This document shows positions 6,942 through 14,685 of a stretch of DNA of 19,321 bases, one piece after another. Each line of letters opens with the position of its first letter. Positions within the stretch are counted from its first letter, which is position 1. The translations under genes were made by a program, and so were the position numbers. Under the pieces are notes generated by a model. It was given only the letters and a program-made list of their open reading frames with translations. It was not told the origin of the DNA and did not search any database. This DNA comes from Marinoscillum sp964351885 (GTDB taxonomy: Bacteria; Bacteroidota; Bacteroidia; Cytophagales; Cyclobacteriaceae): contig CAYGPP010000066.1 of the NCBI GenBank assembly GCA_964351885.1, positions 1-19,321 on the forward strand, given 5' to 3'.

Positions 6942-7902
6942 CTCCGAAGGCTAATGAGCCCAGTATCAAGTGTATCGGCTGCATTAATGCCGGAATAGAA
7001 AAATAAGCCATAATTGCCCCAGAAATAATTTCTATACCAATAATAATAATCAGCCATTGCAACGCAATCAAGTTCTTGATCCGAATCCTATTCCTCCAAT
7101 ACAAATAACCCACAAGGCCAAGTATTATTAAAGAGTATGATCTGTGGATATAAAAAACACTACCTAATGAATCAACCCAATTGGATCGATCAATCAAGGT
7201 ACTTTTAACCAAGTCTACAGATTCTCTTACCTCCACTCCCAGAACAATTTGTCCTAAGAATAGAATCATCAATATCAATACCGCTCCCTTTCCATCCACC
7301 ACAATAATCATATCAGGAGTCATCAAAAATCGTTGGGCAATTAAAGTTGCCACAAGGACTAGCGCCAGAATCATATGAAACGAAATAAACCCAGGTAATA
7401 AGTTAGTAGAGACCACTAAAGATCCAAACCAGCCCTGAATTAGAACTAGTACTAGACTTATAATCGCAAAACCAGTAACCCATCCGTTCATTCTCCAAAA
7501 TGTGAATGAAAAAAAAGCATTGAGAATAATTAATAGCCCGATTAACACCCCAACCAAACGATTCAAATACTCTATCCAAGCCTTTTTGACATCATATTTT
7601 GTAATATCTGTGATCGAGGGATCATTTTTGACTTGATTAGAGAAATCTTCAAGTCCAAGTCCCATTAGTACATTGGCCAAGCGAGCATTCTTCTGAACCC
7701 TTGCTTCGACATAATACTGTTCATATCCCGAAGGCAATACAGACTCACTGGTAGGCGGAATATAGGCATCGAAGCACTTAGGCCAGTCAGGACAACCCAT
7801 TCCAGCTCCTGTACTACGCACAATGCCGCCTACTAAAATTAAAAAGTAGACGGCAATGATTGTATAAAGATTAATATTTAGCGCTCTTCTTTCAGAACTC
7901 AT
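6942..7902 (-). CDS. ctaA: Heme A synthase (COX15/CtaA), C-terminus lost in gap
   Basis: The visible 320 residues cover nearly all of a heme A synthase, ending at PIHLILGSLAFG inside the last helix. Roughly 20-30 residues are probably missing in the Ns. It oxidises the C8 methyl of heme O to a formyl group in the cytoplasmic membrane. Visible features are the GGIVRSTGAGMGCPDWPKC start with a Cys pair (C37, C43) in the first extracytoplasmic loop, the E111-x-x-N114-R site where other families have His, and histidines H176 (FISFHMIL), H253 (YIHRSYSLI) and H311 (QPIHLILG). The insert at residues about 50-105 is longer than in Bacillus-type CtaA. The ATG at 7902 overlaps the coxA stop by one base. 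Confidence 0.92.
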
Positions 7903-9746
7903 TAACTCTGAGAAATTGATTTAGCGGCTTCATTTTCATGCTCAAAGTTCGACTCTGGAGTTTCAGTCAATGGAATGTGCTGAGGAATAAAATCTTCCTT
8001 AGATCCCGGCTTACTATAATCATAAGGCCAACGATGAACCTCAGGAATAGCACCTGGCCAATTGCCATGACCTGGTTCTATAGGTGTTGTCCACTCAAGT
8101 GTATTTGATCTCCAAGGGTTCAATGGTGCCCTTCTACCTTTAAACATACTGTAGAAGAAATTAAATAGGAAGATAAATTGAGCTGCAAATGTGATGATGG
8201 CAGCCACACTTACAAAAGCGTTTAGATCAGTAAATGAACTAAATGCATCGAAGCTAGTAAAAGAGTAATAACGTCTAGGGAATCCGGCTATACCTATATA
8301 ATGAAGTGGGAAAAACACAAGATAAACACCTACAAAAGTCAACCAGAAATGTAAGAAACCAAGGCGATTATCCATCATTCTACCAAACATCTTAGGAAAC
8401 CAGTGATATACGCCAGCCAATAACCCGAAGAATGATGCACTCCCCATCACTAAGTGAAAATGTGCTACTACAAAATAGGTATCATGTAGATTAATATCAA
8501 CTGCAGAATTTCCTAAAAACAAACCTGTCAGACCACCTGAGATGAAGAAAGACACCAGACCTATAGAAAACAGCATGGCCGGTGTAAATACAATATTCCC
8601 TCTCCAAAGCGTAGTGATATAGTTAAAAGCCTTCACTGCCGATGGAACTGCGATAATCAAAGTCAAGAACATGAAAATTGAACCTAAGAAAGGATTTAAT
8701 CCTGTCACAAACATGTGGTGAGCCCAAACAATGAATGATAGGAATGCTATTGCTAGGATAGATCCAATCATCGCCTTATATCCAAAAATAGGCTTCCTTG
8801 AATTAGTAGAAATGATCTCCGAAGTAATACCCAAAGCAGGTAATATCACGATGTATACCTCTGGGTGTCCCAAAAACCAGAACAAATGCTGATAAAGAAT
8901 TGGGCTCCCTCCTACATTTGGAAGCGCCTCACCTCCAATATAAATCTCTGACAAGTAGAAACTCGTCCCGAAAGATCTATCAAAAACAAGAAGCAATGCC
9001 GCTGCAAATAAAACAGGAAACGAAAGTAACCCGATTACTGCTGTTACAAAGAATGCCCATATAGTAAGTGGCAACCTATCAAACGACATTCCTGTTGTTC
9101 TCAAGTTGATTACTGTAGTTATATAATTGATACCACCCAATAACGTTGAAGCAATAAAGAAAACCATTGAAACGAGCCAAAGCGTCATTCCTGCACCAGA
9201 TCCTTGAATAGCTTGAGGAAGTGCACTCAATGGAGGATAAATTGTCCAACCACCAGCAGCAGGACCTGTCTCTAAAAACAAAGAAACAAACATTACCACA
9301 CTCGATAGGAAGAAGAACCAATAGGACAACATGTTCAGGAAACCTGATGCCATGTCTCTCGCTCCTATCTGTAGAGGAATCAAGAAATTACTAAAAGTTC
9401 CACTAAGTCCTGCGGTTAGAACGAAAAATACCATGATAGTTCCGTGCATGGTAACTAGAGCCAAATAGAACTCTGAGTCTAATTTTCCACTTTCAGTTAT
9501 CCATTTACCTAGAATTGGTCTTAGCCAGTCCAGTTGCATTTCAGGAAAACCTAACTGCAGCCTAAATATGATTGATAATGCACCTCCAATAATCGCCCAC
9601 AAAATTCCTGAAATCAAGAATTGCTTAGCGATCGTTTTATGATCTGTAGTGAAGATGTATTTACTTATAAAACTCTGTTCGTGGTGATCTTCGTGATGAT
9701 CATCATGAGCCAAATGTTCTTCTACTTGAATGTCTGCTACTGACAT
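7902..9746 (-). CDS. coxA: Cytochrome c oxidase subunit I, A1-type heme-copper oxidase
   Basis: A 614-residue catalytic subunit that reduces O2 to water and pumps protons. Key residues are visible: heme a ligands H101 (TMHGTIMVFF) and H431; heme a3 ligand H429 (VVAHFHLVMG); CuB ligands H294, H343 and H344; and the cross-linked tyrosine Y298 in GHPEVY. E296 in the same motif, D131 (IGARDMA) and K318 (SRKPIFGY) are the D- and K-channel residues that define the A1 type. About twelve helices are present. The N-terminus has a His-rich tract (HLAHDDHHEDHHEQ, residues 11-24) before the membrane core. The C-terminal tail (LEWTTPIEPGHGNWPG) is common in Bacteroidota. It lies 12 bases after coxB and overlaps ctaA by one base. 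Confidence 0.97.
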   Translation of the reverse strand: MSVADIQVEEHLAHDDHHEDHHEQSFISKYIFTTDHKTIAKQFLISGILWAIIGGALSIIFRLQLGFPEMQLDWLRPILGKWITESGKLDSEFYLALVTMHGTIMVFFVLTAGLSGTFSNFLIPLQIGARDMASGFLNMLSYWFFFLSSVVMFVSLFLETGPAAGGWTIYPPLSALPQAIQGSGAGMTLWLVSMVFFIASTLLGGINYITTVINLRTTGMSFDRLPLTIWAFFVTAVIGLLSFPVLFAAALLLVFDRSFGTSFYLSEIYIGGEALPNVGGSPILYQHLFWFLGHPEVYIVILPALGITSEIISTNSRKPIFGYKAMIGSILAIAFLSFIVWAHHMFVTGLNPFLGSIFMFLTLIIAVPSAVKAFNYITTLWRGNIVFTPAMLFSIGLVSFFISGGLTGLFLGNSAVDINLHDTYFVVAHFHLVMGSASFFGLLAGVYHWFPKMFGRMMDNRLGFLHFWLTFVGVYLVFFPLHYIGIAGFPRRYYSFTSFDAFSSFTDLNAFVSVAAIITFAAQFIFLFNFFYSMFKGRRAPLNPWRSNTLEWTTPIEPGHGNWPGAIPEVHRWPYDYSKPGSKEDFIPQHIPLTETPESNFEHENEAAKSISQS

Positions 9747-9758
9747 ATTAAAATCTTT

Positions 9759-10844
9759 TTATTGTACGTTGCTTACTACAGTATTACTTGATGCTGATAA
9801 TTCTTCCGAATTCTCAATTCCAGAGGCTATTCGAGCCATCTCGCGTAAATCTTCAGGTACTTGAGATAGATAATCAGAATTTTGTTTTAACCATGCATCC
9901 TGCGATGCATACCACTCGTCGTACTCATCTTGCTCCAATACTTCAATGAGATATTTCATCGCAAAGTGTCCTTTTCCACAAATTTTATTGCAAACCAACT
10001 CGTAATTGAACTCTGGATTTCCAGTCTCAATTCTCATATCAGCTGTTGATTTAGTTGGCACAAACCAAAATCTCGTTGGCATACCTGGAACGGCATTCAT
10101 CTGCAATCTAAAATGAGGCTGATAGACACTATGAATGACGTCTCTTGCCCTTATCTGCAACAGAACCGGTTTGCCCTTTGGGAGATAGAGTTTTGTTGGT
10201 ATAAAATCATCAAATGAAGCCTTGTCCGAAAAATCAATCCCTGCCTGATTAATGACATCAATTTTTTTATAGTCATAATCCCCAAGCTTTCCATCGGAAC
10301 CGCCATACCTTATTCCCCAAGAATACTGATAACCCATCACTTCAATAATCTCCGAATCCTCTGGTGCAGGCCCTGTAATATCAACCCAAGCTTTCCAACC
10401 TGAAACGATCAATAATGCAAGCACAATTGCTGGTATAGCTGTCCATATTACCTCTAATTTATTGTTATGTGGATAAAAATCAGCCTTATTTCCTTCCTTA
10501 TACTGGTACAAATAGGAAAACCCAAAAAGGAAAATTTGAGTAAGGATAAATACGAAGCAAGTAATACCCATCGTAATCCAGAACAAACGGTCGGTAACTA
10601 CCCCATGTTCTGATGCTATTGGTTGGGTATAATCTTCGCTAAGACCTCCAAAGGAATAATAGAAGAAACCTATGATTCCAAACACTAGAAATGCCACCAA
10701 TAAAGCAGCTTGGATCTTATTACTCGCTGGAACCTGCTTTTTACTATCGCCTTTAACAATGCTGACTAATGTGGCGACTCTAAAGATCGAGTACAAAATG
10801 CCAATAACAAGTACAACCGCTAAAACTATTATCAAACTTGACAT
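9759..10844 (-). CDS. coxB: Cytochrome c oxidase subunit II with CuA site
   Basis: A 361-residue subunit that takes electrons at CuA and passes them to heme a. CuA ligands are H238 (DVIHSVYQPHFR), C285 and C289 (CNKICG), H293 and M296 (GHFAM). The position between the cysteines that is usually Glu is Lys287. The aromatic patch YQYSWGIRY (172-180) fits the electron entry site. Unlike simple two-helix subunit II there are four membrane stretches (about 3-22, 46-64, 89-112, 133-150), so two extra N-terminal helices. There is no CxxCH, so no cytochrome c domain is fused here, unlike caa3 oxidases. No lipobox is seen. The tail after residue 305 is acidic and polar. It lies 27 bases after actF. Confidence 0.95.
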   Translation of the reverse strand: MSSLIIVLAVVLVIGILYSIFRVATLVSIVKGDSKKQVPASNKIQAALLVAFLVFGIIGFFYYSFGGLSEDYTQPIASEHGVVTDRLFWITMGITCFVFILTQIFLFGFSYLYQYKEGNKADFYPHNNKLEVIWTAIPAIVLALLIVSGWKAWVDITGPAPEDSEIIEVMGYQYSWGIRYGGSDGKLGDYDYKKIDVINQAGIDFSDKASFDDFIPTKLYLPKGKPVLLQIRARDVIHSVYQPHFRLQMNAVPGMPTRFWFVPTKSTADMRIETGNPEFNYELVCNKICGKGHFAMKYLIEVLEQDEYDEWYASQDAWLKQNSDYLSQVPEDLREMARIASGIENSEELSASSNTVVSNVQ

Positions 10845-10871
10845 ATTTTATTACTTATCAATTAAAGTTGA

Positions 10872-12155
10872 TTAGACGTGATGATGAATGCTTTCTTCAA
10901 GCATTGGGTGATTTTTAGCAAATAAAGGTGCTTTTGATAACTGGTTTAAAACCACATAAATAAAAGCCCCTGAGTATATAAACATCAAACCCAATTCTAA
11001 AGGACCAAAGCCTCCATTAGATTTTAATGTACCCGGCGTAATCATAAGATAGAAATCCAACCAATGTCCCACAATTATTACCGGCGCTACCACCTTTACA
11101 AATCTTGAATGTCTTTTTGCATCTCTGGTCATAAGTACTAGAAATGGAAAGCAAAAGTTAATGATAATGTTTAGGTAAAATAAAGATACATATGGACCTT
11201 CTTTCCATCTCTCCATGAAATAGATAGTCTCCTCAGGAATATGAGCATAATAAATCAAAAGAAATTGTGAAAACCAGATGTAAGTCCAAAACACGCTAAA
11301 TGCAAACATAAACTTACCTAGGTCATGTATATGCTCACTGTTTACAATACTCAAATAACCTTGACCCTTTAATAAAACTACCATTAAGGCAGTAAGGGCA
11401 AGCCCTGAAACCCACCAACTCGCAAAGTTGTACCAACCGAACATAGTACTAAACCAATGAGTATCAATTGACATTACCCAATCCCATGAAGCCATTGAAG
11501 ATGAGACTCCAAAAAAGAGAATGAAAAAAGCAGACAACTTTCTTAGCTTATACCACTTCTCAGTTCCACCAATTAAATCCTCTTCGTACGCTACGGTCTT
11601 TAGTTTATTAAATAGTAAATACCAAAGTGCAAAGAACAGAACCATTCTGGCTAGAAAAAAGACAGGCACCGATCCAGCCTCTAATGGCCAAAAAAAGTAA
11701 GCACCCTTCCCTACTATGATCGAATCATAATCAGGGGAATTAATATCATAAAGACTATGGTGAGTCCAGTGAAAAATATCATGCCCAGCTACCAAATAGG
11801 TTACCAGCATTAATACGCCAGCATACGGAATCCATGCTCCAAAAGACAATGAAATTCTCTTTATACCAGCAGACCAACCTGCCTGAGCAGCATATTGTAT
11901 TGTGTAAAAGAGCACACCAACTAAAGCTATTCCTGCAAAAAAGACATTATTTATCCACAAATTAGAATAAACTCTTTGGATCCAACGAAATCCATGACCT
12001 CCTGCTTCTCCTCCTTCGTGATGACCACCCCCAAAAGCAAGAAATGCAATTCCTACTATTGTCAATAGTACGCCTACAGCGATGAAGATTAACAGGTTCT
12101 TCTTAGTCTTTGCTGTAAAATCAAATGTTTCCTCAGATATATTCATTTCTGACAT
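10872..12155 (-). CDS. actF: Alternative Complex III subunit ActF (NrfD/PsrC-type membrane subunit)
   Basis: A 427-residue integral membrane protein with about ten helices, the second and shorter NrfD-like subunit of ACIII. Conserved stretches are FRWIQRVYSNLWINNVFFAG, HDIFHWTHHSLYD, MASWDWVMSIDTHWFSTMFGWYNFAS and FMFAFSVFWTYIWFSQFLLIYYA. It carries no cofactor motif; in known ACIII structures ActC and ActF flank the membrane part, with ActC the quinol-binding one and ActF suggested for proton movement. A His/Gly-rich loop (residues 43-54) follows the first helix, and the protein ends in IHHHV. It lies six bases after the actE stop. Met4 (12146) is an alternative start. No actG follows; coxB comes directly after. 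Confidence 0.92.
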   Translation of the reverse strand: MSEMNISEETFDFTAKTKKNLLIFIAVGVLLTIVGIAFLAFGGGHHEGGEAGGHGFRWIQRVYSNLWINNVFFAGIALVGVLFYTIQYAAQAGWSAGIKRISLSFGAWIPYAGVLMLVTYLVAGHDIFHWTHHSLYDINSPDYDSIIVGKGAYFFWPLEAGSVPVFFLARMVLFFALWYLLFNKLKTVAYEEDLIGGTEKWYKLRKLSAFFILFFGVSSSMASWDWVMSIDTHWFSTMFGWYNFASWWVSGLALTALMVVLLKGQGYLSIVNSEHIHDLGKFMFAFSVFWTYIWFSQFLLIYYAHIPEETIYFMERWKEGPYVSLFYLNIIINFCFPFLVLMTRDAKRHSRFVKVVAPVIIVGHWLDFYLMITPGTLKSNGGFGPLELGLMFIYSGAFIYVVLNQLSKAPLFAKNHPMLEESIHHHV

Positions 12156-12161
12156 AATCGA

Positions 12162-12782
12162 TTATTGTTTTTGAAGCGTTTGAACGTAAGAAGAAATCTT
12201 CCAACGATCCTCGACACCAATTTGTGAAGCGTGGGCTCCCATTCTCCCTTTACCATTAGTTATTACCCAGAAAATATGACCTGCCTGTTTGTCTTTTACT
12301 GTTGCAGAATTATACGCTGTAACGCCTTTATATACTTTCCCAACAAGACCATCCCCAGCCCCTTTTTCTCCATGGCAATGCACACAGAATCGCAGATAAA
12401 GAGCCTTCCCTTCCTTGAGAACCTCTTTTGAATCACCAAATGGATTCATTAAGACCTCTTCCGCTTTGGCGTAATCAGTCGGGTCAATATTGATAGCCTC
12501 CAAGTATGATCCTCTCTTGATAGTATTATCTACGGGACGAATCATTGTCATTTCAAATTCGTTGTAAGGATTTGAATTGTAGAACTCACCATGGTTATCT
12601 TCAGGATTGGAGTCTAACCAGCTACCTTGCGTTTTATCCTTAATCTGAGTCAAAGGCTCGTATGGCGTAGAGTGATACATCTGAGGAGCGTACTCCAAAC
12701 CTGTATCATCAACACCTGCAGTACACGCAGTAAAAATGACTGCCAATGCTAAATATAATATTTGATTGTGTTTCTTAAACAT
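12162..12782 (-). CDS. actE: Alternative Complex III subunit ActE, monoheme cytochrome c lipoprotein
   Basis: A 206-residue exported protein. Residues 1-19 form a signal peptide ending in a lipobox-like F-T-A-C20, so the mature N-terminus is probably lipidated. The region 25-120 is extended and conserved in ActE (YAPQMYHSTPYEPLTQ, GSYLEAI). The cytochrome c domain starts near 120, with the heme motif CVHCH at 133-137, GEKGAGDGLVGKVYKG after it, and M181 (NGKGRMGAHASQI) as the likely sixth ligand. It accepts electrons within ACIII and is a candidate to hand them to the oxidase. Spacing is five bases from the actD stop and six to actF. Confidence 0.93.
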   Translation of the reverse strand: MFKKHNQILYLALAVIFTACTAGVDDTGLEYAPQMYHSTPYEPLTQIKDKTQGSWLDSNPEDNHGEFYNSNPYNEFEMTMIRPVDNTIKRGSYLEAINIDPTDYAKAEEVLMNPFGDSKEVLKEGKALYLRFCVHCHGEKGAGDGLVGKVYKGVTAYNSATVKDKQAGHIFWVITNGKGRMGAHASQIGVEDRWKISSYVQTLQKQ

Positions 12783-12787
12783 TGTCG

Positions 12788-13312
12788 TTAGAGTGTTTTT
12801 TTATTCACTTCAGAAGCCCCGCTTTTCTTAAGCAATTCACTAATTGCAGCTTCTTTAACAGAATTAGCACCTAAATCAATAGCTACAACATGCTTATCAT
12901 CAGTAATCCTTTTATCAAAAATCTTAGGCTTACCCCAAGGCTTCAAATTGCTGATAATCATAAATGTACCAACCATACCAAATGATGCAAGCAATACCGT
13001 TAACTCAAAAGTTACTGGAATGAATGATGGAATTGGAGCGTAATCCTTACCACCAATAATCATCGGCCAGTCAACAGACATCATACCCAATTGCATCGTC
13101 AATGCTAAGCATGTACCCAATACACCAAACATAAATGCGACTATTGCCAACCTTGACCTCTTATAACCTAGGAGATCATCAATCCCATGGACAGGAAATG
13201 GCGAAAACACTTCGTGGATTTTAACACCGCCACCTCTTACTACTGGTATAGCTTTGAGGAGAATGTCCTCATCGTCATATACTCCTACTATATAGTTACT
13301 CTCACGTGCCAT
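12788..13312 (-). CDS. actD: Alternative Complex III subunit ActD (DUF3341)
   Basis: A 174-residue protein with an N-terminal soluble ferredoxin-like part (YIVGVYDDEDILLKAIPVVR, then GGGVKIHEVFSPFPVHGIDDLLG), two membrane helices (about 55-77 and 100-122) and a polar tail. This is the standard layout of DUF3341/ActD, the subunit that bridges the membrane part of ACIII. No cofactor motif is visible. The ATG at 13312 overlaps the actC stop by one base, so translation is probably coupled. Position between actC and actE is the conserved one. Confidence 0.93.
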   Translation of the reverse strand: MARESNYIVGVYDDEDILLKAIPVVRGGGVKIHEVFSPFPVHGIDDLLGYKRSRLAIVAFMFGVLGTCLALTMQLGMMSVDWPMIIGGKDYAPIPSFIPVTFELTVLLASFGMVGTFMIISNLKPWGKPKIFDKRITDDKHVVAIDLGANSVKEAAISELLKKSGASEVNKKTL

Positions 13313-14679
13313 TATGCTTCTTTCTTTTCTCCAGTTGCTCTAATAATACTTTTCACTTCAGCCATATTGATCACCGGGAAGAACTTCGCGAAAAGGAAGA
13401 ACAAAGTGAAGAATAATCCAAAAGTGAACACATACACTCCAACATCATACATCGTTGGGTAAAACATAGCCCAACTTGATGGTAAGAAATCTCGGTGCAA
13501 AGAAGTTACAATAATCACAAATCGTTCAAACCACATTCCGATATTCACAACAATTGTGATAACAAACGTAGCGGCTATATTGGTTCTGATTTTCTTGAAC
13601 CAAAACAGTTGAGGCGAAATAACATTACAAGTCATCATTGAAGCGTAAGCCCACCAATATGGTCCAGTTGCTCTATTGATAAAAGCATACTGTTCTGCCT
13701 CTACTCCAGAATACCACGCAATAAAGAACTCAGTGATGTAAGCCACACCAACAATCGAACCTGTAATAATGATTACTATATTCATCAATTCGATATGCTG
13801 AATAGTGATATAGTCTTCCAATTTATAAACCTTTCTTGTTACAATCAATAAAGTCAATACCATTGCAAAACCAGAAAAAATCGCTCCAGCTACAAAATAT
13901 GGTGGAAAAATAGTTGTATGCCACCCAGGAATAACTGACGTTGCAAAGTCCATTGATACAATAGTGTGAACCGATAACACAAGTGGTGTTGCCAAACCAG
14001 CCAAGATTAATGCAACTGTCTCATACCTAGACCATGTTTTCGCAGCTCCATCCCAGCCAAAACTTAACACTCCATAAATAGCTGCAGAAATTTTATTAGT
14101 GGCTCGATCACGTATGGTTGCAAAATCTGGAATCAAACCGATATACCAGAACACTAATGAAACTGAGAAGTAAGTAGATATGGCAAAGACATCCCACAAT
14201 AAAGGCGAATTAAAATTCACCCACAATGATCCAAATGTATTTGGAAGCGGTAATGCCCAATAAAAACCTAACCAAGGACGTCCCATGTGAAGTACAGGGA
14301 ACATCGCAGCACAGATTACTGCGAAAATCGTCATCGCTTCTGCTGCACGGTTGATAGACATTCTCCATCTCTGCCTAAACAGCAATAGAATAGCTGAAAT
14401 CAATGTTCCTGCATGGCCTATTCCAACCCACCAAACAAAGTTAGTGATATCCCAAGCCCATCCGACTGTCTTGTTAAGACCCCACATACCTATACCTTCC
14501 CACAAGAGCATTGCAACCGCATACGCCCCTACTGTTAAGGTTCCCAATGAAATTGCCATAGCTAAAAGCCATAATTTCGCTGGTTTCTCTTCTACTCTTC
14601 CTGCAATGTCCTCCGTAACATCGTGAACAGTCTTACCGCCTGTAACTAACGGCTCTCTAAGTGCTGATTCTGATATCAT
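13312..14679 (-). CDS. actC: Alternative Complex III subunit ActC, NrfD-type quinol-binding membrane subunit
   Basis: A 455-residue protein with a polar N-terminus (about 35 residues) and about ten helices. Characteristic stretches are FVWWVGIGHAGTLISAILLLFRQRWR (residues about 82-107), HMGRPWLGFYWALPLPN, NFNSPLLWDVFAISTYF, VLSVHTIVSMDFA and IPGWHTTIFPPYFVAGAIFSG. These are the conserved NrfD/PsrC motifs of ActC, where menaquinol is oxidised near the periplasmic side and electrons pass to the [3Fe-4S] cluster of ActB. It starts six bases after the actB stop and overlaps actD by one base. Length is normal for the family. The ATG at 14679 precedes the usual N-terminal region. Confidence 0.95.
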   Translation of the reverse strand: MISESALREPLVTGGKTVHDVTEDIAGRVEEKPAKLWLLAMAISLGTLTVGAYAVAMLLWEGIGMWGLNKTVGWAWDITNFVWWVGIGHAGTLISAILLLFRQRWRMSINRAAEAMTIFAVICAAMFPVLHMGRPWLGFYWALPLPNTFGSLWVNFNSPLLWDVFAISTYFSVSLVFWYIGLIPDFATIRDRATNKISAAIYGVLSFGWDGAAKTWSRYETVALILAGLATPLVLSVHTIVSMDFATSVIPGWHTTIFPPYFVAGAIFSGFAMVLTLLIVTRKVYKLEDYITIQHIELMNIVIIITGSIVGVAYITEFFIAWYSGVEAEQYAFINRATGPYWWAYASMMTCNVISPQLFWFKKIRTNIAATFVITIVVNIGMWFERFVIIVTSLHRDFLPSSWAMFYPTMYDVGVYVFTFGLFFTLFFLFAKFFPVINMAEVKSIIRATGEKKEA

Positions 14680-14685
14680 ATAGTA

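Noticed and set aside
6112..7902. A 596-residue CtaA-CtaB fusion protein
   Set aside because: The frame is bridged only by ten Ns and both halves lack terminal parts; chance alone keeps the frame open about one time in three.
9079..9321. 80-codon minus-strand frame inside coxA
   Set aside because: It is an alternative frame of a strongly conserved gene and has no independent support.
9759..10844. A caa3-type subunit II with fused cytochrome c
   Set aside because: No CxxCH motif occurs in the protein; the cysteines present are the CuA ligands.
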